A DNA stretch of 64,000 nucleotides from an uncultured Lachnospiraceae bacterium (GTDB taxonomy: Bacteria; Bacillota; Clostridia; Lachnospirales; Lachnospiraceae). Positions 1-8,370 of the stretch are shown here, one piece after another. The notes beneath the pieces were generated by a model. It was not told where the DNA came from. It saw nothing but the letters and a program-made list of their open reading frames with translations, and did not search any database. The stretch is taken from contig CAJTXA010000013.1 in assembly GCA_910579865.1 (NCBI GenBank), forward strand, positions 1-64,000, in the 5' to 3' direction. A program made the position numbers and the translations under genes. Numbering within the stretch: the stretch's first letter is position 1; each line of letters starts with the position of its first letter.

Positions 1-213
1 GTCAGGATGCGGCCCATCGCGTCGGAGAGGGTAAAAGGCAGCTTATCCGGCTGGGGATTGCCCAGGCTGATGGTCAGGCTCCCTTGCGGGTCCCCGTCAA
101 TGAGAAGCACTTTCTTTCCCGCCTGTGCCAGCCCAATCCCTAAGTTGGCACAGGTTGTGGTCTTGCCCACACCTCCCTTTTGGTTGGCGATGGCGATGAT
201 TTGCGTGTTCAAG
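1..213 (-). CDS. ParA/Soj-like ATPase, 5' part only (runs off the window)
   Basis: The minus strand from a TTG at 213-211 translates to a protein beginning LNTQIIAIANQKGGVGKTTT, which holds the deviant Walker A motif KGGVGKTT of ParA/MinD-type partition ATPases, followed by LLIDGDPQGS (A' region). A GAGG Shine-Dalgarno lies just upstream of the TTG; an in-frame GTG three codons earlier is possible. ParA proteins segregate plasmids and integrative elements together with a ParB partner, which would lie to the left outside the window. The codons are clearly GC-richer than those of the ribosomal genes from 655 on, which fits recent acquisition on a mobile element. The 71 codons seen are the N-terminal part of a family usually about 250 residues long. 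Confidence 0.85.
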
Positions 214-256
214 ATAATCACCTCGTTTCTGATTCGTTGTGGTTGCTTCTGGAAAT

Positions 257-299
257 AGAAAAAGCCGCCACTTCATAAATTGAAAAGTGACGGCTTTTT
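257..299 (-). terminator. Rho-independent terminator or attenuator ahead of parA
   Basis: GCCGTCACTT pairs with AAGTGGCGGC (one mismatch) around a short loop, followed on the minus strand by a T-rich run. It sits about 45 bases upstream of the parA-like start, so it either ends incoming transcription or attenuates parA. Confidence 0.5.
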
Positions 300-324
300 C
301 TGATCCCGGAATACAGTTTCCTGG

Positions 325-362
325 AAATGCAAAAAGCACCCAGCAAAAAATACTGAGTGCCT
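325..362 (-). terminator. Second hairpin terminator inside the element end
   Basis: On the minus strand GCACTCAG pairs with CTGGGTGC (one G-U pair) and is followed by TTTTT. With the hairpin at 257-299 it would insulate the element from rpsI transcription. Confidence 0.45.
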
Positions 363-395
363 GCATTAGAATCATATTCAATTATTCAAATTCGG

Positions 396-600
396 TCAAA
401 CTATGCCAAACTGTTCTCGTATAAATCGAGGGGAGAGAGGGAGTAAAAATCACCTCTGAAATACCCCAAAAACAGAGCTGTGGTTATCCTATTTTGTAAC
501 CACTTGACCCTCTTTTTGCCCGGTTATCCTATTGGGAACCACTATAAATTTGGTGAAAAATGGCTTTTTTGCGTCAAACTACATCAAACCCTATCAAAAG
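396..600. repeat. TCAAAC/T short direct repeats near the element end
   Basis: TCAAACT occurs at 396-402, CCAAACT at 406-412, TCAAACT at 574-580, TCAAACC at 584-590 and TCAAAAG at 594-600. The last three are spaced exactly 10 bases apart, i.e. one helical turn. Phased short repeats close to an integration boundary resemble arm-type integrase or excisionase binding sites; that role is inferred. Confidence 0.35.
482..540. repeat. Two copies of GGTTATCCTATT...AACC, 40 bases apart
   Basis: Copy one is at 482-501 and copy two at 522-540. Both begin GGTTATCCTATT and end in AACC, so each copy is itself a short inverted repeat (GGTTA/TAACC in copy one). They could be recombinase arm sites, ParB-type or replication-initiator sites; nothing in the sequence decides between these. 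Confidence 0.4.
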
Positions 601-636
601 CAAAAGCCCGGAAAACCTTGATTTTCCGGGCTTTTT
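599..636. terminator. Strong GC-rich hairpin downstream of rpsI
   Basis: AAAAGCCCGGAAAA and its perfect complement TTTTCCGGGCTTTT flank a 6-base loop (14-bp stem). T-runs on both sides make it a plausible bidirectional terminator between the rplM-rpsI operon and the mobile element. Confidence 0.75.
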
Positions 637-637
637 G

Positions 638-690
638 AGCCGTTTTAATAAAATTTAACGCTTGCTGAACTGCGGAGCGCGACGAGCCGC
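638..690. other. Probable integration junction at the 3' end of rpsI
   Basis: The shift from foreign-looking, GC-richer sequence to host ribosomal sequence falls at the last codons of rpsI. Integration of conjugative elements into the 3' end of rpsI by site-specific integrases is known in Firmicutes. The other end of the element is outside the window, so the matching direct repeat cannot be verified and the exact crossover cannot be placed. Confidence 0.35.
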
Positions 691-1047
691 TTTGAGACCG
701 TACTTCTTTCTTTCCTTCATTCTTGGATCTCTAGTTAAAAATCCTGCTTTCTTTAACACTGGACGATAATCTGCATCTGCCTGAAGCAGTGCTCTGGAAA
801 TTCCATGTCTAATTGCACCTGCTTGTCCTGTAAATCCACCACCACGAACTGTTACAATTACATCGAACTTATCCCCTGTTTCTGTTAAAGCTAATGGCTG
901 ACGAACAATTACTTTCAATGTTTCAAGACCAAAATACTCTTCAATATTTCTTTTATTTATTGTAATACTACCCTTACCAGGTACTAAATATACTCTTGCA
1001 ATACTCTTCTTTCTTCTACCTGTTCCGTAAAATTTTGCACTTGCCAC
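655..1047 (-). CDS. rpsI: 30S ribosomal protein S9
   Basis: The 130-residue protein begins MASAKFYGTGRRKKSIARVY and ends in the family signature KYGLKAARRAPQFSKR, whose last basic residues reach the P-site tRNA in the ribosome. It is full length for bacterial S9. It follows rplM after a 22-base gap in the universal L13-S9 operon and is transcribed from the rplM promoter at 1605-1633. Its stop codon abuts foreign DNA, but the C-terminal SKR is intact, so any insertion rebuilt the gene end. Confidence 0.98.
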   Translation of the reverse strand: MASAKFYGTGRRKKSIARVYLVPGKGSITINKRNIEEYFGLETLKVIVRQPLALTETGDKFDVIVTVRGGGFTGQAGAIRHGISRALLQADADYRPVLKKAGFLTRDPRMKERKKYGLKAARRAPQFSKR

Positions 1048-1069
1048 TGTAATTTCCTCCTTTCAGTTT

Positions 1070-1498
1070 CTAGAATGTTAATACTTCTGGCTTCTGAGCC
1101 TGCTGCTTATGCTCTGGCCCAGCATATACATGAAGTTTTGTATACATCTGTCTTCCTAAAGGTCCCTTTGGAAGCATACCCTTTACTGCAAGTTCGATTA
1201 CTCTTTCCGGCTTCTTTGCTAACATCTCTCTTAAAGTCGTTTCCTTCATACCGCCAACATAGTCAGAATGACGATAATAAATCTTCTGATCTAATTTTTT
1301 ACCTGTTACTTTAATCTTATCTGCATTTACAACAATTACATAATCACCTGTATCAATATGAGGTGTAAAAGTAGGTTTATTTTTTCCTCTTAAAACCTTA
1401 GCGATTTCAGAGGACAAACGACCTAATGTATATCCTGTAGCGTCAACTACGTACCATTTTCTCTCAACATTTGCCGTACTGGCCATATAACTTTTCAT
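1070..1498 (-). CDS. rplM: 50S ribosomal protein L13
   Basis: This 142-residue protein starts MKSYMASTANVERKWYVVDA and contains the L13 signatures GRLSSEIAKVLRGK and AVKGMLPKGPLGRQMYTKL. The start at 1498 is set by AAGGAGG a few bases upstream. L13 binds 23S rRNA early in 50S assembly. It is the first gene of the rplM-rpsI operon and has a consensus promoter and a leader of about 100 nucleotides. Confidence 0.98.
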   Translation of the reverse strand: MKSYMASTANVERKWYVVDATGYTLGRLSSEIAKVLRGKNKPTFTPHIDTGDYVIVVNADKIKVTGKKLDQKIYYRHSDYVGGMKETTLREMLAKKPERVIELAVKGMLPKGPLGRQMYTKLHVYAGPEHKQQAQKPEVLTF

Positions 1499-1598
1499 GG
1501 GTTTCCTCCTTAAGATTGTCTCAAAATCTAATCAACAATGTATATAAAATACTTTACCGGGGCTTTGGCTCAAGTATTCATACCGCATTATGCCACAT
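1499..1598 (-). promoter_or_regulatory. 5' leader of rplM (candidate L13 leader RNA)
   Basis: The predicted transcript start near 1598 leaves about 100 untranslated bases before rplM, including a GC-rich stretch containing GCCCCGG near 1556-1562 in otherwise AT-rich DNA. L13 leaders that bind the protein and autoregulate are known in Firmicutes; assignment to that class is an inference from position and was not checked by folding. Confidence 0.4.
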
Positions 1599-1604
1599 TT
1601 AATG

Positions 1605-1633
1605 ATTATATAATACTCATCCGTGTGTGTCAA
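1605..1633 (-). promoter_or_regulatory. Consensus sigma-A promoter of rplM-rpsI
   Basis: Minus-strand TTGACA (1633-1628), a 17-base spacer and TATAAT (1610-1605) match the housekeeping consensus exactly. The -35 overlaps the stop codon of the recombinase relic at 1630. Confidence 0.9.
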
Positions 1634-1890
1634 TCATTTTTTTCCAATTTTTTTGAAAAGAAATTTGCAAAATTATAGAAATAAGTTTTCTCAAAATTTA
1701 GTCCTAATATACTTGCAGCTTCAATATAAAAGTCATAAATAGTTACTTCGGGCATCTTTTTTAAATAATTCAGAAGATACTGCTTTTGATTTTCAATACT
1801 ATTGCTAAAATAATGCGAATTTTCTTTCTCTGTATCCTCCTTTGATACCCGAAGATAAAGTGCTGCCTTATAAACAATCGACTTCTTCAT
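1630..1890 (-). pseudogene. Serine recombinase N-terminal relic (86 residues)
   Basis: The protein begins with ALYLRVSKED, the YxRxS motif whose Ser is the catalytic nucleophile of resolvase/invertase recombinases, followed by SIENQKQYLLNYLKKMPEV and IYDFYIE. After about residue 55 only a weak echo of the usual GxNFxRPxF region (GLNFEKTYF) remains, and the frame ends at 86 residues, without the rest of the catalytic domain or any DNA-binding domain. It is therefore a truncated relic or, less likely, a retained small regulator. It overlaps the 3' end of the 59-residue gene at 1868-2047 by 23 bases, and its stop lies in the -35 of the rplM promoter. Confidence 0.65.
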
Positions 1891-2047
1891 CTATTAAACC
1901 ATCCAGTTTTTTTTCTATATACTGTTGCACCACTTCTAAAAAAGTTGGTCCATCTTCTGAAAACTCCACCTCTACTAGATACTCGCCATAGCGATAACAA
2001 TTTGGGTTTTCTGTTGGTTCTAAAGTAATCTCTTTTTGCTCTTCCAT
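1868..2047 (-). CDS. Small acidic protein coupled to the recombinase relic
   Basis: The 59-residue frame starts MEEQKEITLEPTENPNCYRY and ends IDEEVDCL. It is strongly acidic, is open from an ATG at 2047, and its 3' end overlaps the start of the downstream recombinase relic by 23 bases, an arrangement typical of translational coupling. The overlapping basic frame at 1887-2081 looks like a shadow. I do not recognise the family; small acidic proteins encoded immediately ahead of serine recombinases recur in clostridial elements, so a role as partner of the former recombinase is plausible. Confidence 0.55.
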   Translation of the reverse strand: MEEQKEITLEPTENPNCYRYGEYLVEVEFSEDGPTFLEVVQQYIEKKLDGLIDEEVDCL

Positions 2048-2129
2048 CTTTTTTCAAACACTCTTTTCTTATTTTTATCACTATATGCTTACTTCTCTTG
2101 TCCCATACATTGTGCTTAAAAAGCTTCTT

Positions 2130-3488
2130 TTACAGATTCTTCCCATTTGTTTGAATCACATCTTTATACCAAAATGCAGAATCTTTTAAGATTCGTTCCT
2201 GTGTCTGATAATCAATATAAACGAGTCCAAACCGTTCTGTATACCCTTTTGCCCATTCAAAATTGTCCATCCATGACCAATGAAAATATCCCCGTAACTC
2301 AATTTCATCTGCTGCTTTTTTTAATTCATGAAGATAACGAGCCAAAAAATCAATTCGATTTGGATCATGTACCTTTCCATCCAATGAAATTATATCACGA
2401 CAGGAAAGACCATTTTCTGTAATATAAATAGGTTTTTTATAACGCTCATACAAAAACTTTGGTCCCCAATAAAGACATTTTGGCGTAACTGGCCAATTCA
2501 TCGCTGTCTTTGAAGCTCCTACTAAGCGTGGTACATCTTCTGGTTTCCCATCTTTTCCCATTCGAATACATCTTCCATTATAAATATTTTGACCATAGAT
2601 ATCAATTGGTTCTGATATCAGCGCCATATCCTGTTCTGTTATCTTCGGAAGATAAGCTTCGTATCTTACTAATCCCTCTTCTGGATAGTGCCCAAGCAAA
2701 ATTGGATCTGACCACCAGGCAACACTCCATGTCCAATTTCTATCTTCTGGCTGCATCGAAAATAACATCTGTCTTGCTGCCTCAATATCTTCTTTTGAAT
2801 CTGTTTCAGGATAACACATCGATCCAGTTGGTGCATATCCAATCAATAATGGTTGCTTTCCATACTCTCGAAGCATCTGTACTGCTCTTCCATGTGCTTT
2901 CATCACTTGATGCGCCATCTCAAAAGTATCCCTTAATGGAGCTTTTAGACCAGGTGCATGTTCTCCTGTTACAAATCCCAATCCAATAAAGCATTGTGGT
3001 TCATTTAATGTAAAAAAATATCGTACTCTATCACTAAATCGTTCTGCCACAAGCTTTGCATAAGCACCAAACCATTCCACGATCTGAGGATTCATCCAAC
3101 CGCCCCGTTTATATAATTCATAAGGAAGTTCCCAATGATACAATGTAATATACGGCTCAATTCCATATCTTACAAGTTCATCTATCAATTCATTATAAAA
3201 AGCAATCCCCTTTTCATTCACTGCCCCAGTTCCCTCTGGCAGTACTCGTGACCAATCAATAGAAAACCGATACGCCATAATTCCCATTTCCTTCATCAAC
3301 TTTATATCTTCTCTAAAGTGATGATAATGATCACAAGCTATATCACCAGTATGTCCTTCCAGTATATGTCCTGGATCTTTGGTATAAATATCCCAAATAT
3401 GCTCCCCTTTTCCTTCCCCTTGTGTCATTCCCTCAATCTGATAAGCGCTTGTAGCAGTACCCCATACAAAATCTTTTGCAAATCCCAT
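2130..3488 (-). CDS. GH1 beta-glucosidase / 6-phospho-beta-glucosidase family
   Basis: The 452-residue protein begins MGFAKDFVWGTATSAYQIEG, the N-terminal signature of glycoside hydrolase family 1. It has the acid/base glutamate in TLNEP and the nucleophile in YITENG, plus the family C-terminal region FHWSWMDNFEWAKGYTERFG. The length is normal for the (beta/alpha)8 barrel. There is no signal peptide, so it is cytoplasmic and should cleave imported beta-linked disaccharides. A DNFEWAxGY sugar-binding site rather than the loop of phospho-specific enzymes favours non-phosphorylated beta-glucosides, consistent with the absence of a PTS nearby. It is transcribed alone from the promoter at 3566-3594. 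Confidence 0.93.
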   Translation of the reverse strand: MGFAKDFVWGTATSAYQIEGMTQGEGKGEHIWDIYTKDPGHILEGHTGDIACDHYHHFREDIKLMKEMGIMAYRFSIDWSRVLPEGTGAVNEKGIAFYNELIDELVRYGIEPYITLYHWELPYELYKRGGWMNPQIVEWFGAYAKLVAERFSDRVRYFFTLNEPQCFIGLGFVTGEHAPGLKAPLRDTFEMAHQVMKAHGRAVQMLREYGKQPLLIGYAPTGSMCYPETDSKEDIEAARQMLFSMQPEDRNWTWSVAWWSDPILLGHYPEEGLVRYEAYLPKITEQDMALISEPIDIYGQNIYNGRCIRMGKDGKPEDVPRLVGASKTAMNWPVTPKCLYWGPKFLYERYKKPIYITENGLSCRDIISLDGKVHDPNRIDFLARYLHELKKAADEIELRGYFHWSWMDNFEWAKGYTERFGLVYIDYQTQERILKDSAFWYKDVIQTNGKNL

Positions 3489-3565
3489 CTTCTTTTCTTC
3501 CTTTCTCCAATAAATTATAAATTTTTTAATCTTATTTAACCAAAAATTAATCTTATATTAATTTA

Positions 3566-3594
3566 ATTATACATGATTTGGTAAAATAAATCAA
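3566..3594 (-). promoter_or_regulatory. Sigma-A promoter of the beta-glucosidase gene
   Basis: Minus-strand TTGATT (3594-3589), 17-base spacer, TATAAT (3571-3566). The -35 overlaps the last codons of the upstream recombinase gene. Confidence 0.7.
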
Positions 3595-5057
3595 TTCCTT
3601 TCTTCTTGCTCTATTGGATTTCGAATTTGCAACTGAATTTTTATTTTTTTCTTAGAATTTATAAAAATCCTAACAATTAACCTTTGCAACAATTCTGCAA
3701 AAAATACCGAATATTCCACTTCTTTTTTATTGTTTTTTATTTTGTATTGATTCTTATTTTCTCTTTCTTCCTCTTTTAGCTCTTTTTTCTTTTTTTGATA
3801 AACTTCTTCACTAAGAATCCCCATTTTCCACTTCTCATAAAGAAAATATCCATCTAAATCCTGCCTTGTTTTCTTATCTATTTTACCACACAAAAATTTT
3901 TCTTTTTGCCTTTTTTTCACACACTTTCTATATTGTTGATAAATTTTTTCCCCATCAAAATTTTTGTCTATCTTATTTAATACTTTTTGTATAAGGTTAT
4001 AAAGTTGTACCTCTTTTATTCCTAATTTTACACAAAGAGGATTTTGATTATAATAATAGTACTTACAAAAAAAGAAAGGATTCTTCTGTCCTTTCCTTTT
4101 CATTTTATGTCCACAACCACCACAAATCAAAAGTCCCTTAAAAAAAGATACCTTCTCTATTTTCTTTGTTAATTCTTGTGTATTTTTAAGACACTCTTTT
4201 CCCTGTGCCTGTTCAAATATTTCTTTTTCTATAATAGCTGTATGTACATCTTCTATTTCAATCCACTGATCCGATGGTACAAGCTTTCTTTTTCGGCTTC
4301 CTACTTGTGTTGTTTGATATTTTCCAATAACTAAATTTCCTAGATACTCTCTATTTCGAATCATTCTCCAAATCACTTCCGATTGCCAAATATGCTTCCC
4401 TATTGTTCCCTTTCTATAGTCCTGTGGAGATGGAATCTTTTCTTTATTTAGATATCTGGCTATCTCTCCTCCGCTTTTTCCTTCACAGCGCATTTGAAAA
4501 ATTAATCTTACTACCTCTGCTGCCTTCTGATCGACAACTAAATGATATGGCTTTGATAAATCCTTTTGATAACCATACAGTGGAACAGATGCCACATAGT
4601 TTCCCTCTTTTTTTAACTGAAAAATAGATTGTCGAATCTTTTTTGAATTTTCCTCACTATAATAATCATTTAATATATTTTGAAACATACTTGAAACATT
4701 TTCGTTTTGTTCCTCACTATCATATCCATTATTCACCGCAATAAAGCGTATCCCGGCCTCTGGAAATTTTTTTTCAAGATAGTCACTCACTTCACTATAA
4801 TTTCGCCCAAATCGTGAAAAATCTTTTACTAAAACCGTTTGAATCAAACCTTGATCGATATCTTTTAATAATTTAATTATACCTGGACGTTGTAAATTTT
4901 TTCCACTATATCCATCATCAATATATGTAATTATTGCCTCTCCTAAAAGTCCATACCTTTCCAAACTCTGTGATAACAATTCTCTCTGTGAATCAATACT
5001 ATTACTTTCTTCTTCCTCATCATCTGCTTTTGATAACCGCAAATAAAATGCCAACAT
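3591..5057 (-). CDS. Large serine recombinase (resolvase + recombinase + zinc ribbon)
   Basis: The 488-residue protein has the catalytic domain at about 1-150: FYLRLSKAD with the nucleophilic Ser9, SIDSQR, and VKDFSRFGRNY with the active-site arginines. Next come a Recombinase domain (about 160-270), a zinc ribbon (CGGCGHKM near 310, with paired cysteines in FFFCK and PLCVK), and a lysine/glutamate-rich coiled coil at 380-460. This is the architecture of clostridial TnpX/integrase-type large serine recombinases, which cut and rejoin DNA at att sites. It follows the 310-residue recombinase gene by 17 bases, so the pair is probably co-transcribed and may act together. Its target is not evident. 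Confidence 0.92.
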   Translation of the reverse strand: MLAFYLRLSKADDEEEESNSIDSQRELLSQSLERYGLLGEAIITYIDDGYSGKNLQRPGIIKLLKDIDQGLIQTVLVKDFSRFGRNYSEVSDYLEKKFPEAGIRFIAVNNGYDSEEQNENVSSMFQNILNDYYSEENSKKIRQSIFQLKKEGNYVASVPLYGYQKDLSKPYHLVVDQKAAEVVRLIFQMRCEGKSGGEIARYLNKEKIPSPQDYRKGTIGKHIWQSEVIWRMIRNREYLGNLVIGKYQTTQVGSRKRKLVPSDQWIEIEDVHTAIIEKEIFEQAQGKECLKNTQELTKKIEKVSFFKGLLICGGCGHKMKRKGQKNPFFFCKYYYYNQNPLCVKLGIKEVQLYNLIQKVLNKIDKNFDGEKIYQQYRKCVKKRQKEKFLCGKIDKKTRQDLDGYFLYEKWKMGILSEEVYQKKKKELKEEERENKNQYKIKNNKKEVEYSVFFAELLQRLIVRIFINSKKKIKIQLQIRNPIEQEERN

Positions 5058-5074
5058 CTTTACACCCCCATTTT

Positions 5075-6007
5075 CTAATTTTTATGTCGAATCCTTTGTA
5101 CTCTTCTAAAAATCTCTTCTGTAATAATGGCTGGATATTTATTCTCTACGCAAATCCATTGATCCTGTTCTACTTTTTTGCGCTTTTCTCCTTTATAAAA
5201 ACATTGTTCTGACTTATGGCAAATTTGTTTTCCAGTATAGACCTTATTTTCCAAAATCCTTTTTACACTGCTTGGCTGCCACCTTCGACTTTCTCCTTTC
5301 TTTTTCTTTTGTAATATCCCATCCTTTTGATATTCCAAAGGTGTCGCATATCCCAATTCATCCAGCTCAGCAGCAATTGCTTTATCACTCATTCCAGCAA
5401 GTGCCAACTGATAAATTCTCTGTACACCCTCTGCTGCCCCTGTCACAACTACAGTTCCCTGTTTCCCTTTGCAATACCCATAAGGAACACTTCCAACAAA
5501 ATCTCCTCTATTTTTCATCAATTCCAATGTAGTATGAATTTTTCGGCTGATATCTTTTGCATATTTTTCATGAAACAAACACTTTACCTGTAAAAGTAAT
5601 AACTCTTCCAAATATCCCTCTTTCTTACTATCATATCCATCCAAAACAGAAATAAATCGAACTCCAAGTCTTGGAAAAACCTGTTCTAAATATTCACTTA
5701 CTTCCTGTAAATTTCGCCCAAATCTAGAAAGATCTTTTACAATTACGCAATCCACTTCCTGTTTTTCAATCGCTTTTATCAAAGCATCAAATCCCTTTCT
5801 AGAAAAATTAGTTCCACTTTGATTACAATCTTCTATTTCCAATACAATTTGAATATCCTTTTGCGCTTTTACATACTCCCTAATTATTGCCTTTTGATGT
5901 ATAATCTCGTTGCCTTTCTCTATTCTAGACAAACGAACATAACTAGCAGCCCGACTAACTTTCTCCTTTTTATCGATTCTATCTTGTCGATTTGCTCTTC
6001 TCGCCAT
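5075..6007 (-). CDS. Serine recombinase, short form without zinc ribbon or coiled coil
   Basis: Of 310 residues, about 20-160 form the catalytic domain: SYVRLS carries the nucleophile (Ser27) and VKDLSRFGRN the catalytic arginines. The usual S-I-x-N-Q helix is altered to IIHQKAII. Residues 165-305 form the Recombinase DNA-binding domain (PYGY..., RRWQPSSVKRILENKVYTG, QWICVENKYPAIITEEIF). The protein stops where a zinc ribbon and coiled coil would begin, so it is roughly two thirds of the length of its partner at 3591-5057. Since the long partner is encoded 17 bases downstream, a heteromeric recombinase is possible; C-terminal truncation is the alternative. Confidence 0.88.
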   Translation of the reverse strand: MARRANRQDRIDKKEKVSRAASYVRLSRIEKGNEIIHQKAIIREYVKAQKDIQIVLEIEDCNQSGTNFSRKGFDALIKAIEKQEVDCVIVKDLSRFGRNLQEVSEYLEQVFPRLGVRFISVLDGYDSKKEGYLEELLLLQVKCLFHEKYAKDISRKIHTTLELMKNRGDFVGSVPYGYCKGKQGTVVVTGAAEGVQRIYQLALAGMSDKAIAAELDELGYATPLEYQKDGILQKKKKGESRRWQPSSVKRILENKVYTGKQICHKSEQCFYKGEKRKKVEQDQWICVENKYPAIITEEIFRRVQRIRHKN

Positions 6008-6077
6008 AACACGCCTCCCCTGTTTCTATCTTATTACATCAAAAGGCTGTCTTATCACTATCTTTTCTTATTTATTT

Positions 6078-8261
6078 TTATACCCTACTACTAGAACCAA
6101 CTTTCATTTTTATCTTTAATGTCTTACTTTCTGTACAAGGCCGAAAAAGCAAATAGAAAATTCCAATAAGAAACAAAAGAGCTATTACTGTTCCTATCCC
6201 AAATATACCACTACTTAAAAATGTTCCAATTTGATAAACACAAAGTGAAACAATATAAGCCAAACCTGTCTGATAGCCAATTGCAAATAAAAACCACTTG
6301 ATATGATTCATCTCTCGCTTAATCGCTCCCATTGCCGCAAAACAAGGAGCACAAAGTAGATTAAAGATTAAGAAGGAATAAGCTGCTACGCCAGTCATTG
6401 TAGCTGCCAACGTCCCCCAAATTTCTGCACCATCCTCTGCTACTTCGGCATATCCAAATAAAATTCCAAATGTAGTAACCACATTTTCTTTTGCAATCAA
6501 TCCTGTCACTGCCGCCACTGCCATCTTCCAATCTCCCCAGCCAAGAGGAGCAAAAACAGGTGCAATCACACCGCCAATTGCTGCCAAAATACTGTGGTCT
6601 AATTCCTCTTCCTCTAACATACAAAATGAATGATTTACCCAACCAAATCCCTGTAAAAACCAAAGAACAATTGCAGACAATAAAATAATTGTTCCTGCTT
6701 TCTTTATAAAAGACCATCCACGTTCCCACATACTACGTAATACATTTTCTATAGTAGGCATATGATAAGCAGGCAATTCCATTACAAATGGAGCTGGATC
6801 TCCTGCAAACATTCTTGTCTTTTTTAATATAATTCCAGAACAAACAATTGCTGTAATTCCTACAAAATAAGCACTCCAAGCAACCCAACCTGCATTTTGG
6901 AAAAATGCTCCAGCAATTAATCCAATAATTGGCAATTTTGCACCACAAGGAATAAATGTAGTTGTTATAATTGTCATCTTACGATCTCTATCATTTTCAA
7001 TAGTTCTAGAAGCCATAATTCCAGGAACTCCGCATCCGCTTCCAATCAACATAGGAATAAATGATTTTCCTGAAAGTCCAAACTTACGAAAGACACGATC
7101 CATAATAAATGCTACCCTTGCCATATAACCACAAGCCTCTAAAAATGCCAAAAAGATAAATAATACTAGCATCTGTGGTACAAAACCAAGTACAGAACCA
7201 ACTCCTGCAATAATCCCATCTAAAATCAATCCTTGTAGCCAATCTGCACAACCAACTGCTGTTAAAGCCTGTTCTACAAGTACAGGAATCCCAGGAATTT
7301 CCAAACCGAATAAGTGCCATCCTTCACCAAATACACCATCATTTGCCCAATCTGTTGCCCAACTTCCAACTGTTGTAACCGAAACATAATAAACCAAAAA
7401 CATCACTGCTGCAAAAATTGGCAAAGCCAAAAAACGATTTGTTACAATATGATCAATTTTATCTGAAATCGTTAATCCACTCTTTTTACTTTTTGTACAA
7501 CACTCCTTTATAATAGAAGAAATAAAAAGATAACGTTCATTTGTAATAATGCTTTCTATATCATCTTCAAATTCTTCCTCTAATGCTTGAATCTCATTCG
7601 ATACATCCAAAGCAAAATGAATTTGTTCCACAATTTTATCATCGTTCTCTAAAAGCTTAATTGCAAAAAAACGCTTCTGCACTTCTTTTATATTAGTTGG
7701 AAGTTGGTTAGAAACCTTTTCAATTGCTGTTTCCACTTTTTCTGCAAACTGATAAATTGGTACTTTTGCATCCTTTTTTGCAGCCTCGATTACACTATCT
7801 ACTGCCTTTTGAATTCCAGTTCCTTTTAAAGCAGAAATCTCTACCACTTCACATCCAAGCCGTTTGCTTAATTGATGAATGTCAATTCGAGCTCCCGATT
7901 TTTCCAATACATCTATCATGTTTATAGCAATTACAACTGGAATTCCTAACTCCATAAGTTGTGTAGAAAGATATAAATTACGTTCTATATTTGTACCATC
8001 CACAAGATTTAAAATTGCATCTGGACGTTCTTGAATCAGATAATTTCTAGCTACTACCTCCTCTAATGTATAAGGAGACAAAGAATAAATTCCTGGTAAA
8101 TCCATAATTGTAATTTCTTTATTACTCTTTAATTTTCCCTCTTTTTTCTCTACTGTAACACCCGGCCAATTTCCTACAAACTGATTTGAACCAGTTAATA
8201 CATTAAATAATGTTGTTTTTCCGCAGTTTGGATTACCTGCTAATGCAATTTTTATCGACAT
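6078..8261 (-). CDS. feoB: Ferrous iron transporter B
   Basis: The 727-residue protein has the N-terminal G-protein domain of FeoB: GNPNCGKTT (G1), NWPGVTVE (G2), DLPGIYSL (G3) and NMID (G4). A helical GDI-like segment (about 165-270) and a polytopic membrane part with the two Gate repeats (GSGCGVPGIMASR and the later LLCAPCFAAMGA) follow. It imports Fe2+ across the plasma membrane. The ATG at 8261 follows GGGGAGG and is preferred to an in-frame TTG just before it. No feoA is adjacent. The promoter at 8376-8404 carries a palindrome over the -10, pointing to iron-dependent repression. Confidence 0.96.
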   Translation of the reverse strand: MSIKIALAGNPNCGKTTLFNVLTGSNQFVGNWPGVTVEKKEGKLKSNKEITIMDLPGIYSLSPYTLEEVVARNYLIQERPDAILNLVDGTNIERNLYLSTQLMELGIPVVIAINMIDVLEKSGARIDIHQLSKRLGCEVVEISALKGTGIQKAVDSVIEAAKKDAKVPIYQFAEKVETAIEKVSNQLPTNIKEVQKRFFAIKLLENDDKIVEQIHFALDVSNEIQALEEEFEDDIESIITNERYLFISSIIKECCTKSKKSGLTISDKIDHIVTNRFLALPIFAAVMFLVYYVSVTTVGSWATDWANDGVFGEGWHLFGLEIPGIPVLVEQALTAVGCADWLQGLILDGIIAGVGSVLGFVPQMLVLFIFLAFLEACGYMARVAFIMDRVFRKFGLSGKSFIPMLIGSGCGVPGIMASRTIENDRDRKMTIITTTFIPCGAKLPIIGLIAGAFFQNAGWVAWSAYFVGITAIVCSGIILKKTRMFAGDPAPFVMELPAYHMPTIENVLRSMWERGWSFIKKAGTIILLSAIVLWFLQGFGWVNHSFCMLEEEELDHSILAAIGGVIAPVFAPLGWGDWKMAVAAVTGLIAKENVVTTFGILFGYAEVAEDGAEIWGTLAATMTGVAAYSFLIFNLLCAPCFAAMGAIKREMNHIKWFLFAIGYQTGLAYIVSLCVYQIGTFLSSGIFGIGTVIALLFLIGIFYLLFRPCTESKTLKIKMKVGSSSRV

Positions 8262-8311
8262 CAAAACCTCCCCTTTCTTTCACTTTCGCAATATGTATAT
8301 GCTAACTTTTA

Positions 8312-8329
8312 TTAGTTATTACTAACTAA
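8312..8329. promoter_or_regulatory. Second palindromic box in the feoB leader
   Basis: TTAGTTATTACTAACTAA has TTAGT/ACTAA dyad symmetry and resembles the AT-rich end of the DtxR/IdeR consensus (TTAGGTTAGCCTAACCTAA). It lies about 45 bases downstream of the feoB -10. A half site GCTAAC follows at 8301. Confidence 0.5.
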
Positions 8330-8370
8330 TAGAGAAAAAAATAAATGTATTATCATAGCCTTCATTTTTA

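Noticed and set aside
97..381. 94-residue minus-strand frame over the parA start
   Set aside because: It reads the parA sequence one base out of frame; the in-frame version gives a perfect Walker A motif.
1887..2081. Basic 64-residue frame on the minus strand
   Set aside because: The overlapping frame at 1868-2047 has an acidic, natural composition and couples to the next gene; the basic one is its out-of-frame shadow.
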